Source: G020348385 sp964580235
Lineage (GTDB): Bacteria; Acidobacteriota; Aminicenantia; Aminicenantales; Aminicenantaceae
Reading direction: 5' to 3'
Length of the DNA stretch: 54,191 nt
Assembly (NCBI GenBank): GCA_964580235.1
Contig: CAZOJY010000007.1
Coordinates: 1-54,191, forward strand
The stretch's first letter is position 1. Every line of letters starts with the position of its first letter. This document shows, one piece after another, positions 8,612 to 18,219 of this stretch. Under the pieces are notes generated by a model. That model did no database searches and had not been told where the DNA came from. It saw only the letters and a list, made by a program, of their open reading frames with translations. The translations under genes and the position numbers were made by a program.

Positions 8612-9352
8612 ATGAAAACATTGATTACACTGAAGCTTGCGTCTTTGTTTTTTGTTTTAACGCTTGTCATGGCTTCCGGCTCTGTTAATCTAGCACAGGA
8701 AAACACGCCACTTCTTTTTAAAATCACCGAGCTCAAGAATGGTCTGAAGCTGCGATACAGTCTTTATCTTCCACGGCAATTTTCCCCTTCAGAATCCTAT
8801 CCGTTGGCGGTTGCCCTCCACTACGGCGGTAAGGTCACGCCATTTTTCAGCAAAGACTTCATGACCTCCCTTGTAGCACCTGCCCTCCAGGATCTGGGGG
8901 CCATCATTGTCGCGCCGGATTGTCCTGCACGGGAATGGACAAATTCCGTTAGCGAAGCGGCTGTCCTGGAATTAATCCTTATTGTGATGGAGGAGTATAA
9001 TATCGACCCCGACCGAATACTGATCCTGGGATACAGCATGGGAGGACTGGGCACGTGGTACATGGCTGCCCGACATCCCGATCTTTTTTCTGCAGCCATT
9101 CCAATCTCCGCGCCCGGCAATCTGGATTCAATGCCTGTTTTGAAAGATGTCCCTCTATATATCATCCACGGAGAACAGGACGAGCTCTTTTCTTTCGCTG
9201 GGGTGAAAAAACTTTATCAAAAGCAAGAAGCTGCCGGGGCCGAGATCGAATTGAAAATCATCAAAGGCGCAAGCCATAACCAGCTGCACCGGTTCATCAC
9301 GCCCCTTAAAGCCACGATTCCCTGGATCAGGAAAGTCTGGGAAGAACGATAA
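8612..9352 (+). CDS. Secreted alpha/beta-hydrolase (carboxylesterase/dienelactone hydrolase-like)
   Basis: This 246-residue protein has a signal peptide (about residues 1-29) followed by one alpha/beta-hydrolase domain. The nucleophile elbow GYSMGGLG (about residues 139-146) gives the catalytic Ser. The acid is probably the Asp or Glu in HGEQDELFSF (about 184-193), and the base the His in KGASHNQLH (about 217-225). Relatives hydrolyse esters or act as peptidase-like S9 single-domain enzymes. It precedes an SSS symporter by 17 nt, so a role in releasing a substrate that is then imported is likely but inferred. Confidence 0.8.
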   Translation: MKTLITLKLASLFFVLTLVMASGSVNLAQENTPLLFKITELKNGLKLRYSLYLPRQFSPSESYPLAVALHYGGKVTPFFSKDFMTSLVAPALQDLGAIIVAPDCPAREWTNSVSEAAVLELILIVMEEYNIDPDRILILGYSMGGLGTWYMAARHPDLFSAAIPISAPGNLDSMPVLKDVPLYIIHGEQDELFSFAGVKKLYQKQEAAGAEIELKIIKGASHNQLHRFITPLKATIPWIRKVWEER

Positions 9353-9369
9353 ATGAAAAACATAAGCTG

Positions 9370-10887
9370 ATGGATGTTTTTGCCACAAATTTCCGGACTG
9401 TCGACTGGGTCATCGTCTGCGTCTATATCTGCATCCCCGTTGTTATCGGAATAATCGTCAAAAGATACATCCGGCAATTGAGTGATTTCATTGTTGCCGG
9501 CCGTTCGCTCAAGCTGTTCATCGCCATCGCAACTCTGACAGGAACAGAGCTGGGGCTTGTGACCGTCATGTACAACGCCGAGTTGGGATTTAAACATGGA
9601 TTTTCGGCATTCCATGTGGGAATCATCGAAATCTTCTGCATCCTGGCAATCGGAGTGACAGGTTTTATCGTCTATAAGCTTCGCCAGCTCCGGGTCATGA
9701 CCATTCCGGAGTTTTATGAACTCCGGTTTGGGAGAAATGTGCGGATTGTCGGAGGTATCATACTGGCCCTGGGAGGGATCCTGAATATGGGTCTGTTTCT
9801 CCAGGCAGGCGCTCGGTTCATGATGGGGGTGACCGGGTACAGCAATCCGGCGGGATTAAAGCTCTTCATGTCAGCCATGCTGACCATGGTGCTTGTTTAT
9901 ACGGTCCTTGGCGGTATGGTCTCTGTGGTTCTCAATGATTTCATGCAATTTGCGGTCCTTTCAATTGGGATGCTTGTCGGATCCTTTTTTGTAATATCCA
10001 AGGTTGGCTGGGGAAATCTCTTTAAGGCACCATCTGCAGTCGACAGTGCATCCTGGTTCAATCCCATCAGCGAAGGATCTGGATTCGGGAGCCTGTATGT
10101 GATTTTTATGGTAATTCTCACTTTCTCGGCAGGAGCACTGTGGCAGTCAGGAACCCTCCGTGCTCTTTCTGCCAAAACACCCAGGGTGGCGAAACAGCTC
10201 TATGCCTGGAGCTCTGTATCTTATCTTGCCCGTCGGGTCATCCCTATGCTCTGGGGCATCTGTGCCTTTATCTTCATTTCCCAAACACCCAAGCTTATGG
10301 CGGCCTTTCAAGGACCAGAGGCTTTGAATAGCCAATTCGGCATGCCCATCTTCATTGCCAAGGTGCTGCCCAGCGGCTTCTTGGGCCTGATCGCCGCCGG
10401 GATGTTTGCGGCTTTTATGTCCACCCATGACAGTTACCTGCTGAGCTGGAGCTCTGTGATCACGCAGGATATCGTCGCTCCGCTGAATAAGGACAGGCTT
10501 TCGGACAAAAGCCGCCTATTGATCACCCGGATTTGCATCGTAAGCATCGGAATCTTTTTGCTCATTTGGGGATTGTGGTTCGAGGCCCCTGTCTCGCTCT
10601 GGAATTACATGGCTGTCACCGGAACGATTTACCTCGCGGGGGCATTTACCGTGGTGACAGCAGGCCTATACTGGAAAAGGGCCAGCAAAACCGGAGCAAA
10701 AATCGCACTGTATGCCGGCCTTTTGGCCATCCTGGGAATAGGGCCATGGACAACAGGAACGAATGTCCCCTTTTATTTAAGCGATAAGTTTATCGGCCTC
10801 ATGACATTTGTGATTGCTTTCGTCGGGATGATCCTCGGATCGCTGTTATTCCCCGATAAAACCAAGCCAGAGGAGGAAGAGAGATGA
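9370..10887 (+). CDS. Sodium:solute symporter (SSS) family transporter
   Basis: This is a 505-residue inner-membrane transporter with about 13 hydrophobic segments. The first segment begins near residue 12, and a motif resembling the SSS core (TLTGTELGLVTVMYNAELG, about 55-73) is present. SSS members use the sodium gradient to import sugars, amino acids, nucleosides or organic acids, and specificity is not readable. No clear SD precedes the ATG at 9370. A five-codon ORF (ATG at 9353) ends in TGATG at this start, so coupling from the esterase is possible. A 52-residue membrane protein overlaps its stop as ATGA. Confidence 0.88.
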   Translation: MDVFATNFRTVDWVIVCVYICIPVVIGIIVKRYIRQLSDFIVAGRSLKLFIAIATLTGTELGLVTVMYNAELGFKHGFSAFHVGIIEIFCILAIGVTGFIVYKLRQLRVMTIPEFYELRFGRNVRIVGGIILALGGILNMGLFLQAGARFMMGVTGYSNPAGLKLFMSAMLTMVLVYTVLGGMVSVVLNDFMQFAVLSIGMLVGSFFVISKVGWGNLFKAPSAVDSASWFNPISEGSGFGSLYVIFMVILTFSAGALWQSGTLRALSAKTPRVAKQLYAWSSVSYLARRVIPMLWGICAFIFISQTPKLMAAFQGPEALNSQFGMPIFIAKVLPSGFLGLIAAGMFAAFMSTHDSYLLSWSSVITQDIVAPLNKDRLSDKSRLLITRICIVSIGIFLLIWGLWFEAPVSLWNYMAVTGTIYLAGAFTVVTAGLYWKRASKTGAKIALYAGLLAILGIGPWTTGTNVPFYLSDKFIGLMTFVIAFVGMILGSLLFPDKTKPEEEER

Positions 10888-11042
10888 ATTGGGTATTGTT
10901 ATGGAAAATAGTACTAATCTTTACTCTTTCAGGGTATTCTCTGCTGGTGATTATCGTTATTTTCGGAGGAGTAGGCAATATCGCAGACATGCTTCGCGAC
11001 CTCACAAATCCGCCAGATCAGGATCAGTCTGATAGAAGTTGA
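10884..11042 (+). CDS. Small membrane companion of the SSS symporter
   Basis: This is a 52-residue ORF. Its ATG overlaps the symporter stop (ATGA), and its SD AGGAGGAAGAG lies inside the symporter end at 10871-10881. It starts MNWVLLWKIVLIFTLSGYS and has one long hydrophobic segment (about residues 4-29), followed by a polar tail rich in D, Q and S. Short accessory ORFs behind SSS genes are known in several phyla, and this one fits in size, position and topology. I infer that it associates with or stabilises the transporter. Confidence 0.7.
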   Translation: MNWVLLWKIVLIFTLSGYSLLVIIVIFGGVGNIADMLRDLTNPPDQDQSDRS

Positions 11043-11060
11043 ATAATCCATCTTTTGTCT

Positions 11061-12206
11061 TTAAATCTTGATAAATATCTTTTTCCGGTATAAAGGAATC
11101 ATGATAACGACCCAGAAAGAAAGGAGCAACAAAGGGAAAAGAAGGGACCCGTTGAGGTGGCCGGCAAGCGGCACCAACAGATGATCATAGATATAAGGAT
11201 AGAGAGCCATTGATCCTTGGCCTGTCGAAACCTTTGTCGCGATCAGAAACTTCACCATAACCGTTGAACTTGCATAAACGAATATCGCGTTTGTGCCCAG
11301 AACGAGAAACGGGAAAGCCCATTTTTTTGTTCCAAAGCCTTCCATTAGCCCAAAACATATGCTGAAAAGCATCAACGCCGCTCCCGCCGTAAAAAGCACA
11401 TAAGTGCTTGTCCAGAGCTGTTTGTTTATCGGAAAAACCGGATGAAGCAGCAGCCCCGAAGCTGTCAGAATGATCCCAAAAGTCAAAAGTCCGCCCGATT
11501 TCTGGAACACACTCTTGGAGGAACGGAGCCAATCCCCTGCCAGTGTTCCGAGCAAAGTGGTCGCAATGGCTGGAAAGGTGCTGAGTATCCCTTCCGGATC
11601 GAATTGAAGCTTGTACAAGTGCCCTCCCAGAACTCTTGTATCGATGTACCCGCAGAGGTTTCCTTGATAATCCCAAACGCCTGGTCCATACCCAGGAACT
11701 GGAACAAATTTCATCACCATATAATAGCCGGCCAGGAGAAAAATAACGATGGCGATTCTTCCTCGGGTCCTCACTTTCGAAAAAATCAGAGCCGAAGCAA
11801 AATAACAGATAGCGATGCGCTGCAGGACTCCCGGAATCCGGAGATGCGTAAATTCAAAGCGAAACAGCAACCGAAGTGCAATCCCGAGAGCGAAAAGGAT
11901 GAGACTTCTCCGGAATATTTTTGTGTACAGAGCGAAAGATCTGCCTTCTCGCTCCATTCTTTTCGTTAGAGCCAGAGAAATGGAAACACCGGCAATGAAC
12001 AGGAAAAAGGGGAAAATGAGATCTGTTGGTGTCCAGCCATGCCAATTGGCGTGACGGAGAGGAGCATACACATGCTGCCAGCTCCCGGGATTGTTCACCA
12101 AGATCATTCCGGCAATGGTGATGCCGCGGAACGCATCCAAGGAGGAAAGCCGGAGCCCAAAACCGGCCTCGCAGCTGCCCGTATTTCTCCTTTCCTCCCG
12201 CATCAT
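11061..12206 (-). CDS. HGSNAT/NagX-like membrane N-acetyltransferase (DUF5009-type)
   Basis: This is a roughly 381-residue polytopic membrane protein. It opens with LSSLDAFRGITIAGMILVNN and LRHANWHGWTPTDLIFPFF, hallmarks of the heparan-alpha-glucosaminide N-acetyltransferase/NagX family. Family members pass an acetyl group from cytoplasmic acetyl-CoA across the membrane to a terminal glucosamine. About ten hydrophobic segments follow. I chose the ATG at 12206, which overlaps the GH20 stop as ATGA, over the in-frame ATG at 12224 inside GH20. As the last gene of the hexosamine operon it could acetylate glucosamine ends so that the GH20 enzyme can cut them. Confidence 0.8.
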   Translation of the reverse strand: MMREERRNTGSCEAGFGLRLSSLDAFRGITIAGMILVNNPGSWQHVYAPLRHANWHGWTPTDLIFPFFLFIAGVSISLALTKRMEREGRSFALYTKIFRRSLILFALGIALRLLFRFEFTHLRIPGVLQRIAICYFASALIFSKVRTRGRIAIVIFLLAGYYMVMKFVPVPGYGPGVWDYQGNLCGYIDTRVLGGHLYKLQFDPEGILSTFPAIATTLLGTLAGDWLRSSKSVFQKSGGLLTFGIILTASGLLLHPVFPINKQLWTSTYVLFTAGAALMLFSICFGLMEGFGTKKWAFPFLVLGTNAIFVYASSTVMVKFLIATKVSTGQGSMALYPYIYDHLLVPLAGHLNGSLLFPLLLLSFWVVIMIPLYRKKIFIKI

Positions 12207-14872
12207 CTGTGAATTTTTCCCCAAAGTTTGATGCCGCCAAAACTACCGGTGTCATCAAACGACCCCACGCCGACCAGCCCATGCCCCAGGCTAGCATCTG
12301 TGGCTGTTAAGATCGGGACTTTCATGTCGTCCAGATAGGCTCTGATTTCACCGGTCCCGGCATTGCAGGTGACCCTGAATTCATGAAATTTCATGTCGGT
12401 CAGACGAAAAACGGACTGTCCCGCCGGTTCGTGATTGATCTTCACTCGGTCTTTTCCATTCACGATGCCGATGATATTGTGGTTTTCATCGCTGACAGCC
12501 GAAAAGTGAACATAATAAAAGTGAGAGGGATCTTGATAATGGAAGACAACGACCATATCCCGATTTGGATTATCGAGAGGTGCGCTGCATTTGAGATACC
12601 CAGAAAAAAGAAAATCAGAAACATTAAAATTCTGCAGGACCGACCAGGAGGTAGGAGCTTTCACTTCTCCTTGAAGTCCAGGAACCAGGAGCTGGTAGCA
12701 CCGGCGCCCCATTTCTTCGCCGACCTTCCAGTTTTCCGGAACATTCGGCTCCCAGCCGTGAGCTTTCTCATCCTTAAAATTATCGCTTCCCAATGGAGGC
12801 CGGGCGGTTTCGACCAGCTTTTGGATGGCCGGCGCGATTTTGAGGACACATTCATATTCGGGCTTTTCCGGACGGCTCAAAACACCAAAGACTGCGTCCA
12901 GCCAGGAGAGTGGAGCTTCCTGTCCTTTTTCGATAAAATCCATGGCCCGGAGACCTGCCTCGGCCAAAACAGATACATCCTCTGAGAGCGGGATAATCTC
13001 TTTCAGCAAGGCTGACTCTTCGAGCACTGGCTTTAAAACATCATGGTTGTCCCGCCATATAGACAACCGATGCTGGATTATTTCTGTATTAGTTTTATAA
13101 TTTGGAGCATCATCCAGAAAGCCCTCCACCATATTCTCAAATTCCCGTGCCACATGACTTTCAGGACGGGCGGCATCCACCAGCCGGATCAAGGGTGTCA
13201 TTTGGGTATACTCGTACGTTCCTGGCCGCGTATAATATTTGACCGGCTCCACGATATCTGCCACATTTTTTAGCGCATCGATAGGATGTTCTCCTGCAAG
13301 TCTTTTTAACATAAGAGGATAATTGGCACGATGCTTCAACCCAAAGACATCCAGTCTCGGACCTAGATGTTCTAACCTACGATACATATCGTTCACATCG
13401 ATTAGGCCTTGAGGAGACCAGAACCTCTCAGCAATCGCCGCAGCTCTTGGCCAGATCCGTGAGTCAACGGTCTCGGGCCCGACAAACTCACCCCACATGC
13501 AGGCCTCTCCGCCCAAAATGCGGGATTTTTCCTTTTTTGTCAGGTCGGCCGCATCGCCACTAAGAGGATCCACATGATAATGATAGGCAGCAGACAGCAT
13601 ATGATCCAGATAATATCCGTTGGATAAAATTCCCAAGTAGCCCTCCCTGGCTGTCCTAGCCAAGGATTTTGTCCCGCGCCAGCTCTGCACAACCACATCT
13701 TTCGGCAGATCAGGATGGAAAATCTCATCCCACCCGATCATCTTTTTTCCATGTTTTTGAACGATTGTCAGAATTCTTTTGTTAAAATATGCCTGCAAGT
13801 CCTGGTTGTTTTTCAGGCCTTTCTGTTTTTTAAATGCCACAATATTTGGATTGCTGTTCCAGAGTTTACCGCTCACTTCGTCTCCACCGATGTGGAAATA
13901 GGCATCCGGAAAAAGTCCGGCCATCTCACCGATAAAAGTCTCCAGAAAAGCATAAACCTCTTCTCGGGTCGGGTCCATGCAGGGATCATGTACGCCCCAG
14001 TACCGCTCGATGGCAAAAGGTCCTGAACCGCTGGCTAACTCTGGATAACCAACAAACCAGGCAGTCGTGTGTCCGGGAATGTCAAACTCCGGAACAACCC
14101 GGATCCCAAGGTTCCGCGCATAATCCAGTATTTCCCGCACCTGTTCCTGCGTAAAATAGTGGCCGTCAGAACCCATTTCATGAAGTTTGGGAAAGCTTTT
14201 GCATTCCACCCGGAAACCTTGATCTTCGGAAAGATGCCAGTGCAGGACGTTCAATTTTACAGCAGCCATTCCATCCAGGTTTCGTTTGATCACTTCCACA
14301 GGTAGCCAGTGACGGCAGACATCGATCAACAATCCTCTCCAAGGAAATCGGGGCTTATCCTGTATCCTGACAGCCGGCATATAAAGACCTTCAGCATCCT
14401 TTTCTATGAGCTGGAAGAGCGTTGCAAGGCCTCTTAAAATACCAACTGGGGTTGGTGCTTTTAGCACGGCCCGAGATGAACTCACATGAAGGGAGTAGGA
14501 TTCATCTTCTTTTACTGACTGGACCTCTTCCCCCGGGTCATAGCATTGTATCTTGAGAAGAGGTGACGCGGCACCTGAATCCAGTTCTCGAATTGGCACA
14601 CGGAGGATTCCGGCCAGATCCTGCATATGCCGATTGAAACGCTTGACAGCTCGCAAAAGACGCAATTCTTTGTGTCCTTTCCAGGTCACACGGAATCCAT
14701 ATGTTATGCGGAGCTTTCCAGATTCAACAGATATTTCTGCGGGCCAGGGCATCAACTGAAACCGGGAAAAATCTTTGTCAGATTTTTGTTTGCCCTGACA
14801 AAACATCATGAACAAGGTTACAAAAAATACAAAAAAGAGAATTGATCGCGGCTCTTTTAATTTCATCATCAT
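12203..14872 (-). CDS. GH20 beta-N-acetylhexosaminidase lipoprotein with C-terminal lectin-like domain
   Basis: This 889-residue exported enzyme cleaves terminal GlcNAc or GalNAc from glycans. A lipoprotein signal ends at about Cys25 (MMFC). A GH20 N-terminal alpha/beta domain (about 35-170) precedes the TIM barrel (about 175-510), whose catalytic Asp-Glu pair lies in HIGGDEVSGKLW (about 322-333). A helical region follows. The last ~190 residues form a jelly-roll-like domain (FSGYLKC, FRVTCNAGTGEIRAYLDD, GVGSFDDTGSFGGIKLWG) resembling DUF1080/LamG-type folds. Three consecutive ATGs overlap the nagA stop, and the exact one used is uncertain. The GH20 mechanism needs the substrate's 2-acetamido group, which suits the acetyltransferase gene that follows. 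Confidence 0.9.
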   Translation of the reverse strand: MMMKLKEPRSILFFVFFVTLFMMFCQGKQKSDKDFSRFQLMPWPAEISVESGKLRITYGFRVTWKGHKELRLLRAVKRFNRHMQDLAGILRVPIRELDSGAASPLLKIQCYDPGEEVQSVKEDESYSLHVSSSRAVLKAPTPVGILRGLATLFQLIEKDAEGLYMPAVRIQDKPRFPWRGLLIDVCRHWLPVEVIKRNLDGMAAVKLNVLHWHLSEDQGFRVECKSFPKLHEMGSDGHYFTQEQVREILDYARNLGIRVVPEFDIPGHTTAWFVGYPELASGSGPFAIERYWGVHDPCMDPTREEVYAFLETFIGEMAGLFPDAYFHIGGDEVSGKLWNSNPNIVAFKKQKGLKNNQDLQAYFNKRILTIVQKHGKKMIGWDEIFHPDLPKDVVVQSWRGTKSLARTAREGYLGILSNGYYLDHMLSAAYHYHVDPLSGDAADLTKKEKSRILGGEACMWGEFVGPETVDSRIWPRAAAIAERFWSPQGLIDVNDMYRRLEHLGPRLDVFGLKHRANYPLMLKRLAGEHPIDALKNVADIVEPVKYYTRPGTYEYTQMTPLIRLVDAARPESHVAREFENMVEGFLDDAPNYKTNTEIIQHRLSIWRDNHDVLKPVLEESALLKEIIPLSEDVSVLAEAGLRAMDFIEKGQEAPLSWLDAVFGVLSRPEKPEYECVLKIAPAIQKLVETARPPLGSDNFKDEKAHGWEPNVPENWKVGEEMGRRCYQLLVPGLQGEVKAPTSWSVLQNFNVSDFLFSGYLKCSAPLDNPNRDMVVVFHYQDPSHFYYVHFSAVSDENHNIIGIVNGKDRVKINHEPAGQSVFRLTDMKFHEFRVTCNAGTGEIRAYLDDMKVPILTATDASLGHGLVGVGSFDDTGSFGGIKLWGKIHR

Positions 14873-16059
14873 CTCGGTTTCCTTGCTGAATTTTTTCCCA
14901 ACTTCTTCTTTACAGATTTCCCCTTGAAAATGGTGTCCAGCACCTGGAATTCTTGATCAAAAACAGCAACATTAGCGAGCTTGCCCTTTTGGATGCTTCC
15001 AATTTTATTTTCCAAACCGAGAATGCGCGCAGGATTTAAAGAAGCCATATTTATGGCTTGGTTTATCGTCACATCAGTCCAATCGATCATGTTTTTTACG
15101 GCTCTAATCAGGGTCAAAACACTTCCGGCCAAAACTCCGCTTCTGCGGATTGCTGCTTTGTTGTTCTTGACTTCTATTTCATTGTCACCCCAATGATAAA
15201 CACCATTCCCCACTCCTGAGGCCATTATCGAGTCAGTCACCAGACAAATATTTTTCGTTCCTTTTTTAGCCACGGCCAGGCGTAAAGCTGCTGGATGCAC
15301 ATGGATGCCATCAGCGATAAGTTCAGCCATTATGTTTTCGGTATCCAGCACTGCCCCGACAACACCCGGTTCTCTGTGGTTAAACCCGCTCATCGCATTA
15401 AAAAGATGGGTGGCGAGGCTTACGCCTTTTTCGAAACTCTCCACCGCTTGATGGAAGTTTGCGTTGCTGTGTCCAATAGCCACTACAAAACCATTTTTGT
15501 TTAACAAAGGAATAAACCGCATGTTGTTTTCGACCTCAGGTGCCAGGGAGAGGATGGATTTTAGGCCCTGAGTGGATTCGACCAATCGTTCACAATCCAT
15601 TTCGGTAATTCCTCTGATAAAAGAAGCCTGATGGACACCTTTTTTATGCGGACTCAAAAAAGGACCCTCAATATAGATTCCCAGGAGTTCAGATGGAAAA
15701 AGATCCATATTGGCATGTTTAATTATGTTGACGGTTTCGAGAACTGAGTCCATGGGTGCAGATATCGTGGCCCCCAGAAATCCAGTGACCCCATTTTTTG
15801 CCTGGTATTCTGCGATCCTTCGCAAGCTCTTTTCCTGATTGTCCATCACATCTTTTCCCAGAGCCCCATGGAGATGAAGATCCACCAGCCCTGGAACGAT
15901 GTATGCTTCGCCATAATCGATGAACTTGATCCCCTCATTCTGGAATTGATCCTTGCGGGCAAAAACTCCCAAAATTCTTTCTCCTTCTGCAACCACATAA
16001 CCCCTCTGGAGGATATCATCCGGAAGGATGATGTTTCCTCTGAAAGCGGTTTTATGCAT
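14869..16059 (-). CDS. nagA: N-acetylglucosamine-6-phosphate deacetylase
   Basis: This cytoplasmic amidohydrolase converts GlcNAc-6-P to GlcN-6-P and acetate. The 396-residue protein has the metal-binding VDLHLHG motif (about residues 58-64), YIEGPFLSPHKKGVH (about 130-144), HSNANFH and the substrate-loop HLFNAMSGFNHREPG (about 218-232), and the catalytic Asp in LVTDSIMASG (about 275-284). The length is normal. It follows nagB by 21 nt and overlaps GH20 by 4 nt (ATGA). The pathway needs a GlcNAc kinase or PTS, and neither is in this operon. Confidence 0.94.
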   Translation of the reverse strand: MHKTAFRGNIILPDDILQRGYVVAEGERILGVFARKDQFQNEGIKFIDYGEAYIVPGLVDLHLHGALGKDVMDNQEKSLRRIAEYQAKNGVTGFLGATISAPMDSVLETVNIIKHANMDLFPSELLGIYIEGPFLSPHKKGVHQASFIRGITEMDCERLVESTQGLKSILSLAPEVENNMRFIPLLNKNGFVVAIGHSNANFHQAVESFEKGVSLATHLFNAMSGFNHREPGVVGAVLDTENIMAELIADGIHVHPAALRLAVAKKGTKNICLVTDSIMASGVGNGVYHWGDNEIEVKNNKAAIRRSGVLAGSVLTLIRAVKNMIDWTDVTINQAINMASLNPARILGLENKIGSIQKGKLANVAVFDQEFQVLDTIFKGKSVKKKLGKNSARKPR

Positions 16060-16080
16060 GCTTGTCTTTCAGCCCGGATA

Positions 16081-16881
16081 TCAAGAATCCTTTTTTTCCC
16101 GGGACAAAAAATGGGATTTTTCCACTTCCCGTTTGTGTTCCAATACCCACAGGTAATAGTCTTTCCTCTTGAGAAGTTGCGCGGCTGCTTGATCGCAGAT
16201 GACTTTCACCCTGGGATGCAATTGAAGGACCGAAGCAGGACAGGAGGCAGTGATTGGCCCTTCGACCATTTGGGATATGGCCCGGACTTTTTTTTCGCCG
16301 GCCGCGACCAGGATGATTTCCTTGGCATCCATAATCGTCCCAATTCCCATGGTGATCGCAAATCTTGGTCCTTCTCTATTTCCAAAATTGTCTCTGATCG
16401 TCTCATCGGTTAACGTCTTTACACGTGTTCTTGCCTGGAGTGAAGAGGAAGGTTCGTTGAATCCGATGTGCCCATCTCTGCCGATGCCGAGAAGCTGGAT
16501 GTCTAACCCTCCCTTTGCTTTGATGGCCTCCTCATAGAGGTCGCATTCTCTCTCGACGTTCTCGGGTAAAGGATTGGGAATCAGGATGTTGTTTTTATTC
16601 ACATTCACATGCGAAAAAAAATTCCTGCGCATGTAGGAATGAAAGCTTAGGGGATCTTCCGGGTCCACTCCCAAATATTCATCCAGGTTGACGGTTGTCA
16701 CGGTGGAAAAATCCACGCGTCCCTTTTTATGATCTTTGATCAGATTTTTGTATATCCCAACCATGGTCTTCCCTGTGGCCAGCCCGAGAACCGCGCTGGG
16801 ATTTTTGCGAACGCAATCGACGATCCGAGAAGAAGCTTCTGCATAAACGTCTTTCTCGTTGGCTAAGATTATGATTTCCAC
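16081..16881 (-). CDS. nagB: Glucosamine-6-phosphate deaminase
   Basis: This enzyme converts GlcN-6-P to fructose-6-P and ammonia, feeding amino sugars into glycolysis. The 266-residue protein shows the phosphate loop LGLATGKTMVGIY (about residues 33-45), NLDEYLGVDPEDPLSFH with the catalytic Asp (about 69-85), and GIGRDGHIGFNEPSSS with the Asp/His/Glu relay (about 132-147). The start is GTG at 16881, directly after the TGA of the mutase, with a strong SD GGAGGAG 6 nt upstream inside that gene's last codons. This implies tight translational coupling. Confidence 0.94.
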   Translation of the reverse strand: MEIIILANEKDVYAEASSRIVDCVRKNPSAVLGLATGKTMVGIYKNLIKDHKKGRVDFSTVTTVNLDEYLGVDPEDPLSFHSYMRRNFFSHVNVNKNNILIPNPLPENVERECDLYEEAIKAKGGLDIQLLGIGRDGHIGFNEPSSSLQARTRVKTLTDETIRDNFGNREGPRFAITMGIGTIMDAKEIILVAAGEKKVRAISQMVEGPITASCPASVLQLHPRVKVICDQAAAQLLKRKDYYLWVLEHKREVEKSHFLSREKKDS

Positions 16882-18219
16882 TCAGATCTCCTCCATGATT
16901 TGTTCAAATACCTTTTTCGCCGATTCCTCGTTTTTTCCCTCGACCTGAATCCGGACAACGGGTTCTGTATTGGAAGGACGCACATGAAGCCAGAAATCAG
17001 GATAATCCGCCCTGAGGCCATCTATAATCTGAATTTTACCTTCGCTGAATTTCTTGCCGATTTTATTCAGGATCACCCGGGCTTCGCGGAATGAAGCTTT
17101 CACCTTGTGTTTGATCATAAAATAATCCGGGAGTTCCTTCCTCAGTTCAGAGACCTTTTTCCCGGACCAAGCCATATATTCCAGGAGAAAGGCCATGCCG
17201 GCAAAGCTGTCCCGGCAGGTATGAACATCGGCAACCATAATTCCCCCGTTGCCTTCGCCCCCGATTTTTGCCCCATTTTCTTCCATCATCCGAGCAACAT
17301 TGATTTCTCCCACCCGTGACCGAAGCAGTTTTACACCTGCCTTTTGGGCGATATCTTCTATGACTTTGGATGTGGACAGATTGACCACAACTGGGCTCTT
17401 TTCCTTTTGCTGTAGGTAATAATTCACCGTGAGTGCCAGTGTATATTCTTCCCCGACCGGGACGCCATTCTCGTCTACGGCTGCCAGCCTGTCTGCATCC
17501 GCATCTTGGGCGAATCCCACATCTGCTTTGTATTCTCTTACTGTCTCACACAAAAGGTGCAGATTTGCGGCGACAGGCTCAGGGTTGCGCGGAAAACCTT
17601 CGCTCAACTCACAGTTCACACAGACCACTTCAGCTCCAAGTGTCTCGAGAAAATCCTTCACAAACGGAGACGCAGCACCTCCACAGGGATCGACAACCAC
17701 CCGCATCTTTTTTTGTTTAATGAGACTCGTATCAACAAGCCCCCTGATTTTTTTCTGATGAATCAAAAATGCTTCCTTCTCTATTTCGATTTTTTCCGGG
17801 TGTACCACCCGTTGGAACTTCCCTTGGTAATAAACATCCAACAGTTCTTCGGCTTCATAGGGATATAAATAATGCCCTCCTTTCCGTATCAATTTCAGAG
17901 CATTCCATTCGACCGGATTGTGGGATGCGGTTATAGATACTGCCCCATCCAGTTTTTTTTCTCTGGTGTAAATCTGGAGCGATGGAATCGGCAGAATCCC
18001 CACGTCCATGGGGGAAGCGCCACAGGAAAGGAGGCCTGCAAACACCGCATTTTTTACCATTTCCGCAGAGGGGCGGGTGTCTGAACCAACAGCGATTTTG
18101 CCTCCACCGATGTATGTGGAAAAAGCCTCAGAAAATTTTATGATCAACTGGGGTGTCAGGCTGGCTCCGACAATGCCCCGGATACCGGAAATACTGATTT
18201 TAAGGTCTGAAATTCTCAA
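16882..18219 (-). CDS. Phosphohexomutase (phosphoglucosamine/phosphomannomutase-like), catalytically intact
   Basis: This is a four-domain alpha-D-phosphohexomutase of 445 residues that interconverts hexose (or hexosamine) 6- and 1-phosphates. The phosphoserine motif TASHNP (Ser99) is present, as are the metal loop DADADR (about 239-244), the sugar-specificity loop GGEGNGG and the C-terminal phosphate-binding RPSNTEP. The start is a TTG overlapping the TGA of the upstream paralogue (TTGA at 18219-18216). Its place beside nagB and nagA suggests GlcN-6-P to GlcN-1-P conversion (a GlmM-like role), but PMM/PGM activity is equally compatible with the motifs. Confidence 0.88.
   Translation of the reverse strand: MRISDLKISISGIRGIVGASLTPQLIIKFSEAFSTYIGGGKIAVGSDTRPSAEMVKNAVFAGLLSCGASPMDVGILPIPSLQIYTREKKLDGAVSITASHNPVEWNALKLIRKGGHYLYPYEAEELLDVYYQGKFQRVVHPEKIEIEKEAFLIHQKKIRGLVDTSLIKQKKMRVVVDPCGGAASPFVKDFLETLGAEVVCVNCELSEGFPRNPEPVAANLHLLCETVREYKADVGFAQDADADRLAAVDENGVPVGEEYTLALTVNYYLQQKEKSPVVVNLSTSKVIEDIAQKAGVKLLRSRVGEINVARMMEENGAKIGGEGNGGIMVADVHTCRDSFAGMAFLLEYMAWSGKKVSELRKELPDYFMIKHKVKASFREARVILNKIGKKFSEGKIQIIDGLRADYPDFWLHVRPSNTEPVVRIQVEGKNEESAKKVFEQIMEEI

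Noticed and set aside
12383..12985. 200-codon plus-strand open frame
   Set aside because: Antisense to the GH20 C-terminal region; no domain and no SD.
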